A stretch of DNA of 64,000 bases from Pseudomonas koreensis (GTDB taxonomy: Bacteria; Pseudomonadota; Gammaproteobacteria; Pseudomonadales; Pseudomonadaceae). Shown piece after piece: positions 17,383 through 27,037 of the stretch (the stretch's first letter is position 1; each line of letters begins with the position of its first letter). A program made the position numbers and the translations under genes. The notes beneath the pieces were generated by a model, which saw nothing but the letters and a program-made list of their open reading frames with translations, was not told the DNA's origin and did no database searches. The stretch spans positions 124,001 to 188,000 of the forward strand of contig NZ_JAOEJU010000003.1 of the NCBI RefSeq assembly GCF_025447595.1, read 5' to 3'.

Positions 17383-20300
17383 AGATTCTCGCCATTCGTT
17401 TGAAGAACCTCGCGTCGCTGGCCGGCCCGTTCGAGATCGATTTCACCGCCGAACCGCTGGCCAGCGCTGGACTGTTCGCAATCACCGGCCCGACTGGCGC
17501 CGGCAAAAGTACTTTGCTCGATGCGCTGTGCCTGGCGCTGTTCGGCGCAGTGCCGCGTCTGAACAACACCGGGCGTGACGCCAAGGTGCCGGACGCCGAC
17601 GGTGAAATCGCCACCGGCGACCCGCGCACCCTGCTGCGTCGTGGCACCGGCGAAGGTTTTGCCGAGGTGGATTTTGTCGGCGTCGACGGCCGCCGCTATC
17701 GCGCGCGCTGGGAAGCCAACCGCGCCCGGGAAAAGGCCGGCGGCAAGTTGCAGGCCAGCCGTCAGAGCCTGCGCGACATCGATCAGGACCAACTGCTCGC
17801 CAGCCAGAAAGGCGAGTACAAGACTCAGCTCGAAGCCGCGCTGGGCCTGAACTTCGAACAGTTCACCCGCGCCGTGCTGCTGGCCCAGAGCGAGTTCAGT
17901 GCCTTCCTAAAGGCCGATGACAACGACCGCAGCGAACTGCTGGAAAAACTCACCGACACCGCGCTCTACACCCGCCTCGGACGTCGCGCGTTCGACAAGA
18001 CCAAAGAGGCCCGCGAAGCCCACAAGCAATTGCAGGATCAGGCCACCGGCGTGACCCCGCTGGCCCCCGAGGCTCGCGCCGAACTCGACGAGCGCTTCAA
18101 TGCCGCCCAGCAACAACTGAAGTTGCAGCAGGCGCAGCTCAAGCAGATCGAGCAACAGCACGACTGGCTCAAGGAACTGCTGCGGTTGCAAGACTCGCAA
18201 CAAGCCGCCGCCGAACAACTGCGCAGCGCCGAGCACGAGCGAGAGTCGCTGGCCGGTGAGCGTCTGAAGCTCACCCGCCTGGAACAGCTCGCTCCGCAAC
18301 GACACCAGTTCGCCCGCAAAACCGAACTCGATGCACTGCTGACGCCACTCGCTGCACAGATCCACGCGCACACCCAACAGCAAGGCGAATTGGCTGAGCG
18401 CCAGACGCGCCTGGAACAGGATCTCGCCGCGGCGCAGATCGCCCTGACCCAGGCGCAAACGCAGCAAAGCGAAAGCGCACCGCTGTTGCGCCAAACCTTC
18501 GAGGAGCAAAGCACCCTCACTCGCCTCGCCAAGGACGTCGCGTCCGGCACCGAAGCGAAGCACGCGGCAGAGCAAGCCTGCGTCCTGGGCCAGAGCACAA
18601 TTCAGACCCTGCTTGATCAGCAAAAACAGGTCGCCGACCGCTTGCAACGTATCGCCGCCGATCTTGAGCAAAGCGCTCATCTGGCACCGTTGAGCGAAGC
18701 GTGGAATGCCTACCGCGACCGCTTGCAGCAACTGATGCTGATCGGCAATCGGTTGAACAAAGGCCAAAGCGAACTGGCCTCTCTCGAAGAAAACGCCACC
18801 CGCGCAACCGATGCGCTTGCCACGCAAAAGCAGCAGCTGGAAGTGCTGTTCAAGGAGGCTGGCGCCGAACCGGACGCGGTCGCCGAACAGATCGGCATCC
18901 TCGGCAATCTGTTGCAGGACAACCGCAAGCAACTACGCGCCATCGAAGACCTGACGCGTCTGTGGACCAGTCGGCAGGATCTGGACAAACGCAGTGCCGA
19001 GTTGCAACAGCGTCAGCTCGATGCGCAACAGGAGCGTGAGCGCCTGATCCAGGACGGGGTGAAAACCAAGTCCGAGCTGACCGTCGCCGAGCAGACCCTC
19101 AACGTCACCCGAGAACTGCTCGAGCGTCAGCGTCTGGCCCGCAGTGCCAGTGTCGAAGAGCTGCGCGCGCAGTTGCAGGACGACCAGCCGTGCCCGGTTT
19201 GCGGCAGCAACGAACATCCGTATCACCAGCCGGAAGCCCTGCTGCAAAGCCTCGGCCGTCACGATGAAAACGAGCAGGCCAGCGCGCAGCAAGCGGTCGA
19301 TCAGTTGAAGGAGAAACTGACCGAGCTACGTGCCAGTGTCGGTGGCGTGATTGCCCAACAGAAAGAGTTGCTGCAACAGCAGGAACAACTGGCGGCACAA
19401 CAGCAAACGCTGACGCCGAGTATCGAAGCGCATCCGCTGGCTGCGTCGTTGTTGAATCAGGACAGTGACAAGCGCGCAGCGTGGCTGACCCGCCAGAATG
19501 AGCAACTGAACCAGAGCATCACCCAGGACGAACAGCGCCAGACGGCCCTGCTCACACTGCAACAGGATGCGGCTCGGCTGACCCAGCAATTGCGTCAGGC
19601 CGAGACGGCACACCAGCAAGCCACCCAGCACCTGAGCAATCAGCAACGCGAACTGAGCGCTGACCGCCAGCGTCTGGACGAGGAACTGGCAGCCTTCGCC
19701 ACACTGCTGCCGAGCGACACCCTTGATGCCTTGCGCGCCGAACCGGCCTCGACCTTCATGCAGCTTGACCGACAGATCGCCGAGCGTCTGGCGCAAGTCG
19801 ATCTGCAAAAGGAAGAACTGGCCGAGCAACAACAACGCCAGCAGACACTTGAGAAAGAACAGGATCGCCAACAGGGCCGTGTGCAGCAGCTGCAAAACGC
19901 TGAGCAGCAACTCAACACGCTGACCGAACAGCAATTCGCCAGCCAGCAGAAGCTGGCGCAATTGCTGGGCGATCACACCTGCGCCGAGCATTGGCAGCAG
20001 CAACTGGAGCAGGCCGTGGAACAGGCGCGCAACGCCGAATCCACGACGACTCAGGCGCTACAGGAAGCGCGTACGCAACGGGTGCAAATCGCCGCCGAGC
20101 TGAAAGCGCAGCAGGAGCGTCTGCAAGCGCTGGAAACCGAAGACCGCGATCTGGCCGGCAAGATTGCCGACTGGCGCGCGCGCCATCCGGAGCTGGATGA
20201 CGGCGGCCTCGAAGACCTGCTGCGGGTCGATGATGCGCAAGTCGATGAACTGCGCGAGCGCTTGCAGCGCAACGAAAAAGCCGTTGAGCAGGCAAAGGTA

Positions 20301-21020
20301 TTGTTGCAGGAACGCGAGCAACGCCTGCTCGACCATCAAGCCCAACACAACGGCCATCTGGATGCCGAACAACTCGCCAGTGCCCTCGCCGATCTGCAAC
20401 ACCAGTGCACGGCCAGCGAACAGCAATGCGCCGAACTGCGCGCCGAGCAAGCCGAAGACCAGCGGCGCCAGAACGCCAATCAGGCGCTCGCGCAGCAGAT
20501 CGCCGACGCCTATGCCGAGTATCAGCGCTGGGCGCGGCTCAATGCGCTGATCGGCTCGGCCACCGGCGACACGTTCCGCAAGATCGCCCAGGCCTACAAC
20601 CTCGACCTGCTGGTGCATCACGCCAACGTGCAGCTGCGGCAACTGGTCAAGCGCTATCGCCTCAAGCGCGGCGGTAGCATGCTCGGCTTGCTGGTGATGG
20701 ACACCGAAATGGGCGACGAACTGCGTTCGGTACATTCGCTGTCCGGCGGCGAAACCTTCCTCGTGTCGCTGGCCCTCGCCCTCGGCCTGGCCTCGATGGC
20801 GTCCAGCACGCTGAAGATCGAATCGCTGTTCATCGACGAGGGCTTCGGCAGCCTCGATCCGGAATCCCTGCAACTGGCCATGGACGCCCTCGACGGCTTG
20901 CAGGCGCAAGGCCGCAAGGTCGCGGTGATTTCCCACGTGCAGGAAATGCACGAGCGGATTCCGGTGCAGATTCAGGTACAGCGCCAGGGCAACGGTTTGA
21001 GCACACTGGAGGTGAAATGA
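17379..21020 (+). CDS. sbcC: Exonuclease subunit SbcC
   Basis: 1213 residues: an N-terminal ATPase half with Walker A GPTGAGKST (about residues 34-42), long coiled coils very rich in Gln and Glu, a zinc hook CPVC at residues 605-608 in the middle, a second coiled coil, then the ABC signature LSGGE (about 1120) and Walker B LFIDEGFG (about 1150). This is the Rad50-like partner of SbcD. Length is typical for Pseudomonas. Start overlaps the sbcD stop; its own stop overlaps the GST start. Confidence 0.96.
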   Translation: MKILAIRLKNLASLAGPFEIDFTAEPLASAGLFAITGPTGAGKSTLLDALCLALFGAVPRLNNTGRDAKVPDADGEIATGDPRTLLRRGTGEGFAEVDFVGVDGRRYRARWEANRAREKAGGKLQASRQSLRDIDQDQLLASQKGEYKTQLEAALGLNFEQFTRAVLLAQSEFSAFLKADDNDRSELLEKLTDTALYTRLGRRAFDKTKEAREAHKQLQDQATGVTPLAPEARAELDERFNAAQQQLKLQQAQLKQIEQQHDWLKELLRLQDSQQAAAEQLRSAEHERESLAGERLKLTRLEQLAPQRHQFARKTELDALLTPLAAQIHAHTQQQGELAERQTRLEQDLAAAQIALTQAQTQQSESAPLLRQTFEEQSTLTRLAKDVASGTEAKHAAEQACVLGQSTIQTLLDQQKQVADRLQRIAADLEQSAHLAPLSEAWNAYRDRLQQLMLIGNRLNKGQSELASLEENATRATDALATQKQQLEVLFKEAGAEPDAVAEQIGILGNLLQDNRKQLRAIEDLTRLWTSRQDLDKRSAELQQRQLDAQQERERLIQDGVKTKSELTVAEQTLNVTRELLERQRLARSASVEELRAQLQDDQPCPVCGSNEHPYHQPEALLQSLGRHDENEQASAQQAVDQLKEKLTELRASVGGVIAQQKELLQQQEQLAAQQQTLTPSIEAHPLAASLLNQDSDKRAAWLTRQNEQLNQSITQDEQRQTALLTLQQDAARLTQQLRQAETAHQQATQHLSNQQRELSADRQRLDEELAAFATLLPSDTLDALRAEPASTFMQLDRQIAERLAQVDLQKEELAEQQQRQQTLEKEQDRQQGRVQQLQNAEQQLNTLTEQQFASQQKLAQLLGDHTCAEHWQQQLEQAVEQARNAESTTTQALQEARTQRVQIAAELKAQQERLQALETEDRDLAGKIADWRARHPELDDGGLEDLLRVDDAQVDELRERLQRNEKAVEQAKVLLQEREQRLLDHQAQHNGHLDAEQLASALADLQHQCTASEQQCAELRAEQAEDQRRQNANQALAQQIADAYAEYQRWARLNALIGSATGDTFRKIAQAYNLDLLVHHANVQLRQLVKRYRLKRGGSMLGLLVMDTEMGDELRSVHSLSGGETFLVSLALALGLASMASSTLKIESLFIDEGFGSLDPESLQLAMDALDGLQAQGRKVAVISHVQEMHERIPVQIQVQRQGNGLSTLEVK

Positions 21021-21601
21021 ACACGCTGTATTCCTTCCGCCGCTGCCCGTACGCGATGCGGGCGCGGATGGCCCTGCGGTATTCGGGTGTGCCGGTTGAG
21101 ATCGTTGAAGTCAGCCTGAAAGCCAAACCGGCGGAGATGCTGGCGATCTCGCCCAAGGGCACGGTGCCGGTGCTGGATGCGGGCGGTCAGGTGATCGATG
21201 AAAGCCTGGAGATCATGCGCTGGGCGCTGGCGCAGAATGATCCGGATGACTGGTTGCTGGGTGGCGATTCGAGAATCGCCGAGTTGATTGAAGCCAACGA
21301 TCAAGTGTTCAAGATTCACCTGAATCGCTACAAGTACGCCGAGCGTTATCCGGAACAACCGATGGAGGCTCATCGCGCGGAAGGTGCGTTGTTCTTGCAA
21401 AAGCTCGATGACTTGTTGGAGGGTCGCGAATACTTGCTGGCCAATCATCCGAGCCTGGCCGATGTCGCGCTGTTACCGTTCGTTCGCCAGTTCGCCCATG
21501 TTGATCGCGACTGGTTTGCCCAGACGCCTTACGTGCGGTTGCAGGCCTGGTTACAGCAGTTTCTTGAATCGGAACTGTTCACCGGCATCATGAAAAAGTA
21601 G
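21017..21601 (+). CDS. Glutathione S-transferase family protein
   Basis: 194 residues. The N-terminal thioredoxin-like domain starts LYSFRRCPYAMRARMAL and contains the cis-proline glutathione-site segment KGTVPVL and DESLEIMRW; the C-terminal part is helical. A single cysteine, RRCPY, stands at the usual catalytic position, so it may be closer to the Cys-type (omega/beta-like) GSTs. Substrate unknown. ATGA overlap with sbcC makes it the third gene of that operon. Confidence 0.88.
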   Translation: MNTLYSFRRCPYAMRARMALRYSGVPVEIVEVSLKAKPAEMLAISPKGTVPVLDAGGQVIDESLEIMRWALAQNDPDDWLLGGDSRIAELIEANDQVFKIHLNRYKYAERYPEQPMEAHRAEGALFLQKLDDLLEGREYLLANHPSLADVALLPFVRQFAHVDRDWFAQTPYVRLQAWLQQFLESELFTGIMKK

Positions 21602-21606
21602 GCGCG

Positions 21607-21864
21607 TTACGCCAGCACTTCACACATGCCGATGGCCGAGCAATCCACTTCAAACGGGCCGAGAAAACCGCTGGGGGTTTTTACTGGCGGATTGCCGGCC
21701 AACAGCCCCAGCGCATTGGCCCGTTCGATGTTGTGAGCGATGCTGTGATTGGCCTCTATGGCCCGGGCCAGTCCTCCGACCGAGCCCTGACCGAATCCCA
21801 AAAGCGAAGCACCGTTGGTCATGAACGCGAGCCCGGCAATGACCCATAATCTGTAGCCTTTCAT
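21607..21864 (-). CDS. Small hypothetical protein with N-terminal hydrophobic segment
   Basis: 85 residues; a basic start followed by a hydrophobic stretch (YRLWVIAGLAFMTNGASLL) that could be a signal peptide or anchor, then a short polar region with two cysteines near the end (VDCSAIGMCEVLA). No family recognised. It overlaps the preceding gene (21861-22073) as ATGA and converges with the GST gene, 5 bases apart. Confidence 0.6.
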   Translation of the reverse strand: MKGYRLWVIAGLAFMTNGASLLGFGQGSVGGLARAIEANHSIAHNIERANALGLLAGNPPVKTPSGFLGPFEVDCSAIGMCEVLA

Positions 21865-22073
21865 GCTCCGCCGACTCCCGCGAGTTCAGCTGAATCCACC
21901 GCTGCGCTCTGCGAGCGAAGTTCGAACTGGATGCCGGGATGTGCGACGTCGATCGGTGCTTCGAAGCTGTGTTGCGACTGCGACGCCAGACTGACAAACA
22001 GCACCATGACCAGGTACAGACCGATGGCCACGTAGGCGCCGCGTTTGGCGGAAGTGATGATTGAAGTGGCCAT
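21861..22073 (-). CDS. Small single-pass membrane protein
   Basis: 70 residues with one transmembrane helix (about 13-31, AYVAIGLYLVMVLFVSLAS) after a short basic N-terminus, then a polar tail. The start lies eight bases after GGAG on the minus strand (GGAGCACACATCATG region). Coupled to the next small protein by ATGA; the pair may work together in the membrane. No known family recognised. Confidence 0.6.
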   Translation of the reverse strand: MATSIITSAKRGAYVAIGLYLVMVLFVSLASQSQHSFEAPIDVAHPGIQFELRSQSAAVDSAELAGVGGA

Positions 22074-22235
22074 GATGTGTGCTCCGTGGACAATGTTTCG
22101 AGGTCCACAGAATCGATCAAAAAAGCCGGAGTAACCACTCAGGGTTTTCCATAGTAACCATCAGCTTCGTTGATTATTTAGCCGGTCTATCTCGCCGTTT
22201 GAAAATAGCTATCGCCGGTCATTACGTAGGCAAAA

Positions 22236-22309
22236 AACTGCCCAAGGCTGCGATCTTTTGATTTTGCTTTTTGGGAAACAAGATCAAAGGATCGCAGCCT
22301 TGGGCAGTT
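22236..22309. repeat. Inverted repeat with 20-bp arms
   Basis: AACTGCCCAAGGCTGCGATC at 22236-22255 is exactly reversed at 22290-22309. The core TGCGATC/GATCGCA with flanking TTTTG runs resembles a second, non-GGGAGCG class of Pseudomonas intergenic repeat. It lies just after the small secreted gene at 22329 and could also act as a terminator for it. Confidence 0.75.
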
Positions 22310-22328
22310 CCAGGGCGTGACGGAAATT

Positions 22329-22508
22329 TCAGTGTTGAGCTTTGTGATCCAGCGCGGCGTAGAAGTTGGCGCTTTGTTGCAGGTATTTCTGGGTGTAGCT
22401 CTGGGTGTGGGATTTTTTGTCGCTGATTTCAACGTTGGCACTGGCTGGCAACGCAACGGTGGCTGAGATGGCGGAAGCGGCGATGATCGAGAAGAGATTG
22501 AAGTTCAT
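22329..22508 (-). CDS. Small secreted hypothetical protein
   Basis: 59 residues from the ATG at 22508, beginning with a signal peptide (MNFNLFSIIAASAISATVAL, cut near PASA). The mature part is about 35 polar residues rich in Ser, Lys, Gln and His (DKKSHTQSYTQKYLQQSANF). The frame opens further upstream to 22562 but only this start gives the signal peptide. A periplasmic role is all I can infer. Confidence 0.65.
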   Translation of the reverse strand: MNFNLFSIIAASAISATVALPASANVEISDKKSHTQSYTQKYLQQSANFYAALDHKAQH

Positions 22509-22664
22509 GGCGGTAACCCTCGTGTTCAATTGGCTTGCTTGCCCGGTTGGGCCGTGAAGCAAACTTAACGCTCGAGGGTTGATCGCTTGAAATGCTTTGC
22601 AACATTACCTGTTATCAGCAGGATTAATACAAAGCTTCAGGCCCCGTAGACCGGGGCCTGCGGC

Positions 22665-23840
22665 TTATTGACGCACGAGAAACTTGAGGTCGCTCGGGGC
22701 ATCCATCGACAGCTTTTGCACGGTTTTTCCCAGCAGACCGGTCTTGCCGTCGCGCTCGACCACGACAATCTGGTTGCTTTTCTGGTTGGCAATCAGCAGG
22801 AATTTGCCACTCGGATCGAGGCTGAACTCACGCGGGTGATCGCCTTCCACCGAACGTCGTTGCAGTTCCTTGAGCTGGCCGCTGGCCGGATCGATAGCGA
22901 ACACCAGCAGCTGATTGGCGGTGCCACGGTTGCTGACGTAGAGGAATTTGCCGTCGGCGGACGCGTGCAGCGCGGCGGCAGCTTTGTCCGCAGTCGGCTG
23001 GCCGGCAGCCAGATCGACCATTTGCGTCTGGGTCAGCACGCCGTCCTTGTAGTCGAATACCGCGACCTGGGCGCTCATTTCCATGGTCAGCCAGGCATGT
23101 TTGCCGTCAGCGCTGAACAGCAGATGACGCGGGCCGCTGCCGGCTGGCAGTTGCACCGACGCGGTTTTCGCCGGGGTCAGCGGCAGGTCCGGGTTGGCTT
23201 TCGGGTCGAATTGGTAGATGAAGACTTTGTCGGCGCCCAGGTCATTGGAGAACACATAACGACCGTCCGGCGAAGAGACCGTCGAGTGCACATGGTTCGA
23301 GGCCTGCCGCTCGGGATTGACCCGGCTCGCCGGGTGCGCACTCATCTGCACCACCGGTTTGAGCTTGCCATCGCTGCCGACCGGCAATACCGCGAGGGTG
23401 CCGCCCGGGTCTTCAACCACCGAGTAGTTGCTGACGAACAGATGGCTGGCGTCGCCGCTGAGGCTCGAATGGGTCGGCTCGTTGCCCAGGCTTTGGACTT
23501 GATTGATCAGGGCCAAGGCGTGGGTTTTCGGATCGATGGAATAGCTACTCACGCGGCCGACCGGATCTTTCTGGCCAGAGCCGTTTTCGTTGACCACGAA
23601 CACCCGGTGCTGATCCTTCGAAAGGGTCAGCCACGACGGGTTTTCGCTCTTGATCACTTGCAGCGGTTTGGCGTCGATCTGGCCGGTGGCGCTGTCGAAG
23701 TTCATCCGGTAGATGCCTTCGCTGGTGCCGGCGGTGTAGGAGCCCACCAAAAACTGGAAGCTCTCGGCCGAAGCACTGGAAAGACCCATCGCGCCGACGC
23801 TGCCGGCCATCAGCAATGGCCAGAGTTTACGCATGTTCAT
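22665..23840 (-). CDS. Lactonase family beta-propeller protein (secreted)
   Basis: 391 residues of the 6-phosphogluconolactonase (YbhE/Pgl-type) seven-bladed propeller family. A signal peptide is present (MRKLWPLLMAGSVGAMGLSS...ASA), so this copy works in the periplasm, where phosphorylated lactones are unlikely substrates; a sugar lactonase or unknown role is more likely. Recurrent blades show patterns such as FVVNENG, LFVSNYS, YVFSNDLG and LYVSNRG. Its start overlaps the end of the upstream DUF5629-like gene. Confidence 0.85.
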   Translation of the reverse strand: MNMRKLWPLLMAGSVGAMGLSSASAESFQFLVGSYTAGTSEGIYRMNFDSATGQIDAKPLQVIKSENPSWLTLSKDQHRVFVVNENGSGQKDPVGRVSSYSIDPKTHALALINQVQSLGNEPTHSSLSGDASHLFVSNYSVVEDPGGTLAVLPVGSDGKLKPVVQMSAHPASRVNPERQASNHVHSTVSSPDGRYVFSNDLGADKVFIYQFDPKANPDLPLTPAKTASVQLPAGSGPRHLLFSADGKHAWLTMEMSAQVAVFDYKDGVLTQTQMVDLAAGQPTADKAAAALHASADGKFLYVSNRGTANQLLVFAIDPASGQLKELQRRSVEGDHPREFSLDPSGKFLLIANQKSNQIVVVERDGKTGLLGKTVQKLSMDAPSDLKFLVRQ

Positions 23841-24145
23841 TCGGTTTCATCATCGTCATCGGCGCTGCTGAGTACATCACCGAGGCAGACCAGACGGTGT
23901 TCGCCAACGGTTTTGGTGTCGCTGGCAAAACCGACGATCAGCCAGCTCTGCAGATCTTCATCAAACGTCGCCGCTGCAACCTGGGCCGGGGTGAACTCCC
24001 AATGCTTGGCTGCCCGGCCATCGATGCATTCGATGTGCAGGTTGTCGTCTTCGTCGAGGGCGAATTCGAAAGCGTGCAGGCCGTCGATTTCGACCATACC
24101 GCAGTGTTCGAGGGCGTTGAGAAGGGTGTCGGTTACGGCAGTCAT
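23837..24145 (-). CDS. DUF5629-like small cytosolic protein
   Basis: 102 residues from MTAVTDTLLNALEHCGMVEI; an in-frame ATG three codons earlier (24154) is also possible. Acidic, no signal, with the pattern EIDGLHAFEF, HIECIDGRAAKHWEFT, VAAATFDEDLQSW and a C-terminal SSADDDD, which I recall from the Pseudomonas DUF5629 family. Function unknown. Overlaps the lactonase gene by 4 bases. Confidence 0.65.
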   Translation of the reverse strand: MTAVTDTLLNALEHCGMVEIDGLHAFEFALDEDDNLHIECIDGRAAKHWEFTPAQVAAATFDEDLQSWLIVGFASDTKTVGEHRLVCLGDVLSSADDDDETE

Positions 24146-24205
24146 GGCAATCATGTCTTTCAGGGGGAAAGGGCCAATGATAGCTCAATGTGGCCGCTGA
24201 GCTCC

Positions 24206-24295
24206 TGTGGGAGCGAGCTTGCTCGCGAATACGGAGTGTCAGGCAATCAACAAGTGACTGGACGACCGCCTTCGCGAGCAAGCTCGCTCCCACAG
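24206..24295. repeat. REP pair (BIME) 2
   Basis: TGTGGGAGCGAGCTTGCTCG at 24206 and its complement ending at 24295, inverted, about 40 bases apart. It lies between the 3' end of the aldehyde dehydrogenase gene and the 5' end of the 24145 gene. Confidence 0.9.
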
Positions 24296-24310
24296 GGATC
24301 TCGGTGTGGC

Positions 24311-25891
24311 TTAGAGGGCGTCGCGCGATGGCTTGCCGTCGACCAGCCGCTGAATGCGTAGCGGGTTGGCGTTTTTCAGCGGTTCCGGCAGCAGACTGTC
24401 GGGGTAGTTCTGGAAGCACACCGGACGCAGGAACCGATCGATTGCCAAGGTGCCGACCGAGGTGCCGCGAGCATCGGACGTTGCCGGATACGGCCCGCCG
24501 TGAACCATCGAATCGCACACCTCCACACCGGTCGGATAACCGTTGAGCAGGATCCGTCCGACCTTCTGTTCCAGCAACGGCGTCAGCTCCGGGAAGCGTT
24601 CAAAATCCGCCTGCTCACCGATAATCGTCGCCGTCAGTTGCCCATGCAGGCCCTGCAATGCCGCGCTCAGCTGCGCCTTGTCGGCCACTTCGACGATCAC
24701 CGTGGTCGGGCCGAACACTTCCTCCTGCAGCACTTCATCGCCGTCGATCAGCAGGCTGACATCCGCTTTGAACAACTGCGGCTGCGCCTGATTGCCCTGC
24801 TGCGGGTTGCCCGCCAGGTGCTCGATGCCGGTGTGCGCCAGGAGTTTTTCCAGGCCCTTGCCGTAGCTGCCGAGGGTGCCGGCATTGAGCATGGTTTGCG
24901 CCGGTTGATCACCGATCAGCGCCGCGACTTGCTCAACGAATGCCGTGAATTGCGGCGAACGGATACCGATCACCAGACCCGGGTTGGTACAGAACTGGCC
25001 GCAGCCTTGCACTACCGATGCGGTGAGATCCCGGGCAACGGTTTCCGAGCGCTCAGCCAGCGCCTGAGGCAACACGATCACCGGGTTGATGCTCGACATC
25101 TCGGCGAACACCGGGATCGGCTGAGGCCGTGCGGCGGCCATGTCGCACAGCGCCCGTCCGCCCCGCAGCGAACCAGTGAAGCCCACGGCCTGAATGGCCG
25201 GATGTTTGACCAGCCATTCGCCGACACCGCCGCCGTAGATCATGTTGAACACACCAGCGGGCATTGCGGTTTTCTCTGCTGCACGAATCAGCGCATCGGC
25301 GACAAGCTCGGCCGTGGCCATGTGACCGCTGTGGGCCTTGAACACCACCGGGCAACCGGCCGCCAGCGCCGACGCGGTATCGCCGCCAGCGGTGGAGAAT
25401 GCCAGCGGAAAATTGCTCGCGCCGAACACCGCCACCGGTCCCAGGCCGATGCGGTACTGGCGCAGATCCGGACGTGGCAGCGGTTGACGATCCGGCAGCG
25501 GCAGGTCGATCCGCGCACCGTAGAAATCGCCACGTCGCAGGACTTTGGCGAACAAGCGCATCTGGCCGCTGGTGCGCCCTCTTTCACCCTGTATCCGCCC
25601 TGCCGGCAATGCGGTTTCGCGGCAGACCACGGCCACGAAGTCATCGCCCAGCGCGTCCAGTTCATCGGCGATTGCATCGAGAAACTGCGCGCGGCGTTCG
25701 GCACTGAGGCTTCGATACGCCGGATACGCCGCCGCAGCGGCCTTGGCGGCTGCATCCACTTCCGCTTCCGTGGCCTGAATGAAATCGTGAGGCAGTGCCT
25801 CGCCCGTGGTGGCGTCGACGCTTTGCAGCTTCACGTTTCCTGCCGCACTGCGACGGCCGCCGATGTAGTTGTGGCCGAGAATCTGAGTCAT
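24311..25891 (-). CDS. Aldehyde dehydrogenase, alpha-ketoglutarate semialdehyde type
   Basis: 526 residues of the ALDH superfamily, in the NADP-dependent branch containing alpha-ketoglutarate semialdehyde (2,5-dioxovalerate) dehydrogenases, which are longer at the N-terminus than ordinary ALDHs. The cofactor/active-site motifs are FGASNFPLAF (about residue 155), catalytic Glu in FAEMSSINP (about 269) and catalytic Cys in GCGQFCTNPG (about 300). It catalyses the last step of non-phosphorylative sugar-acid breakdown, giving 2-oxoglutarate. Next to an AraD1-type protein, a dehydratase and a transporter, which supports this substrate. Confidence 0.88.
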   Translation of the reverse strand: MTQILGHNYIGGRRSAAGNVKLQSVDATTGEALPHDFIQATEAEVDAAAKAAAAAYPAYRSLSAERRAQFLDAIADELDALGDDFVAVVCRETALPAGRIQGERGRTSGQMRLFAKVLRRGDFYGARIDLPLPDRQPLPRPDLRQYRIGLGPVAVFGASNFPLAFSTAGGDTASALAAGCPVVFKAHSGHMATAELVADALIRAAEKTAMPAGVFNMIYGGGVGEWLVKHPAIQAVGFTGSLRGGRALCDMAAARPQPIPVFAEMSSINPVIVLPQALAERSETVARDLTASVVQGCGQFCTNPGLVIGIRSPQFTAFVEQVAALIGDQPAQTMLNAGTLGSYGKGLEKLLAHTGIEHLAGNPQQGNQAQPQLFKADVSLLIDGDEVLQEEVFGPTTVIVEVADKAQLSAALQGLHGQLTATIIGEQADFERFPELTPLLEQKVGRILLNGYPTGVEVCDSMVHGGPYPATSDARGTSVGTLAIDRFLRPVCFQNYPDSLLPEPLKNANPLRIQRLVDGKPSRDAL

Positions 25892-25900
25892 GGGATCTCC

Positions 25901-26893
25901 TTAAAGGGTGCCGATGCTGTCCGGTTCGAATGCCGCTGCGACCGGGGCGATGCCGTTGACCAGCGGTGCGCCGAATTCGGCCTGGCTGATCTCGAACACG
26001 TCGCCCGGCTGAGTGCGGATGCCATCGGCGAACGACAGGGTCGCGGTGCCGAAGAAGTGAATGTGCACGTCACCGGGACGCAGGAACTGGCTGTACTTGA
26101 AGTGGTGATATTCGAGGTTCGCCAGGCTGTGGCACATGTTGGCCTCGCCGCTGAGGAATTCGTTCTGCCACAGCACTTCACCGTCGCGCAGGATGCGGCT
26201 GGTGCCGGCCAGATGTTGAGGCAGTTCACCGACACGAAGTTCCGGGCCATAGCTGCAACTGCGCAGCTTCGAGTGAGCCAGGTACAGGTAATTCTTGCGC
26301 TCCATGACGTGATCGGAGAACTCGTTGCCCACCGCGAAACCGAGGCGATACGGCTTGCCGTCGTGGCCGATGATGTAGAGGCCGGCCATCTCCGGTTCTT
26401 CGCCGGCGTCTTCGGCAAACGGCGGCAGCGGGAACGGCTGACCGGGACGCACGACGATGCTGCCGTCGCCCTTGTAGAACCATTCTGGCTGCACGCCCGC
26501 CTGCCCCGCCGCCGGTTTGCCGCCCTCCACGCCCCACTTGAAGATACGCATGGTGTCGGTCATCGCAGCTTCGTCGCCGGCCTGCTGGTGCATTTTGTCC
26601 CGTGCTGACGCGCTGCCCAAGTGCGTGAGGCCAGTGCCGCTGACCAGCAGGTGCGCCGGGTCCGGGTGATCCAGCGGCGGCAGGATGCGCAGTTTGGCCA
26701 GCAGTTCGGCGTAATCGTGACTGATGCCCAGGCCGAGGGTTTGCACTTGCTGCGCGAGGGTGCTGCCGGCCTCGATCGCGGCCAGGGCCAGATCGCGGAC
26801 CGTGCGCGCATCCTGTACTTCACGCACCAGACCGTCCTCGACCACCCCGACACGGCGCTCGCCGCTACTCAATTCGAATTGAACCAGACGCAT
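25901..26893 (-). CDS. AraD1/GguC family protein (FAH superfamily)
   Basis: 330 residues. The N-terminus MRLVQFELSSGERRVGVVED and the FAH-type C-terminal domain (GNEFSDHVMERKNYLYLAHS, EVLWQNEFLSGEANMCHSL) match the AraD1 family, associated with 2-keto-3-deoxy-L-arabonate dehydration or related aldonate steps. Acidic metal ligands of FAH proteins are present in the EPEMAGLYIIG region and around NEFSDH. It lies nine bases upstream of the semialdehyde dehydrogenase, so the two are co-transcribed and would perform consecutive steps. Confidence 0.85.
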   Translation of the reverse strand: MRLVQFELSSGERRVGVVEDGLVREVQDARTVRDLALAAIEAGSTLAQQVQTLGLGISHDYAELLAKLRILPPLDHPDPAHLLVSGTGLTHLGSASARDKMHQQAGDEAAMTDTMRIFKWGVEGGKPAAGQAGVQPEWFYKGDGSIVVRPGQPFPLPPFAEDAGEEPEMAGLYIIGHDGKPYRLGFAVGNEFSDHVMERKNYLYLAHSKLRSCSYGPELRVGELPQHLAGTSRILRDGEVLWQNEFLSGEANMCHSLANLEYHHFKYSQFLRPGDVHIHFFGTATLSFADGIRTQPGDVFEISQAEFGAPLVNGIAPVAAAFEPDSIGTL

Positions 26894-26927
26894 GTTTTTC
26901 TCCTATTACCTCAAAAACACCGCTGAT

Positions 26928-27023
26928 CCCTGTGGGAGCGAGCTTGCTCGCGAAGGCGGTGCATCAGTCACGACAAATATTGAATGTGCCGACCACTTCG
27001 CGAGCAAGCTCGCTCCCACAGGG
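26928..27023. repeat. REP pair (BIME) 3
   Basis: TGTGGGAGCGAGCTTGCTCG from 26931 and the complementary unit ending about 27021, in inverted orientation. It separates the AraD1 gene from the MFS porter gene on the same strand. Confidence 0.9.
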
Positions 27024-27037
27024 TCGGTGATAGTCAT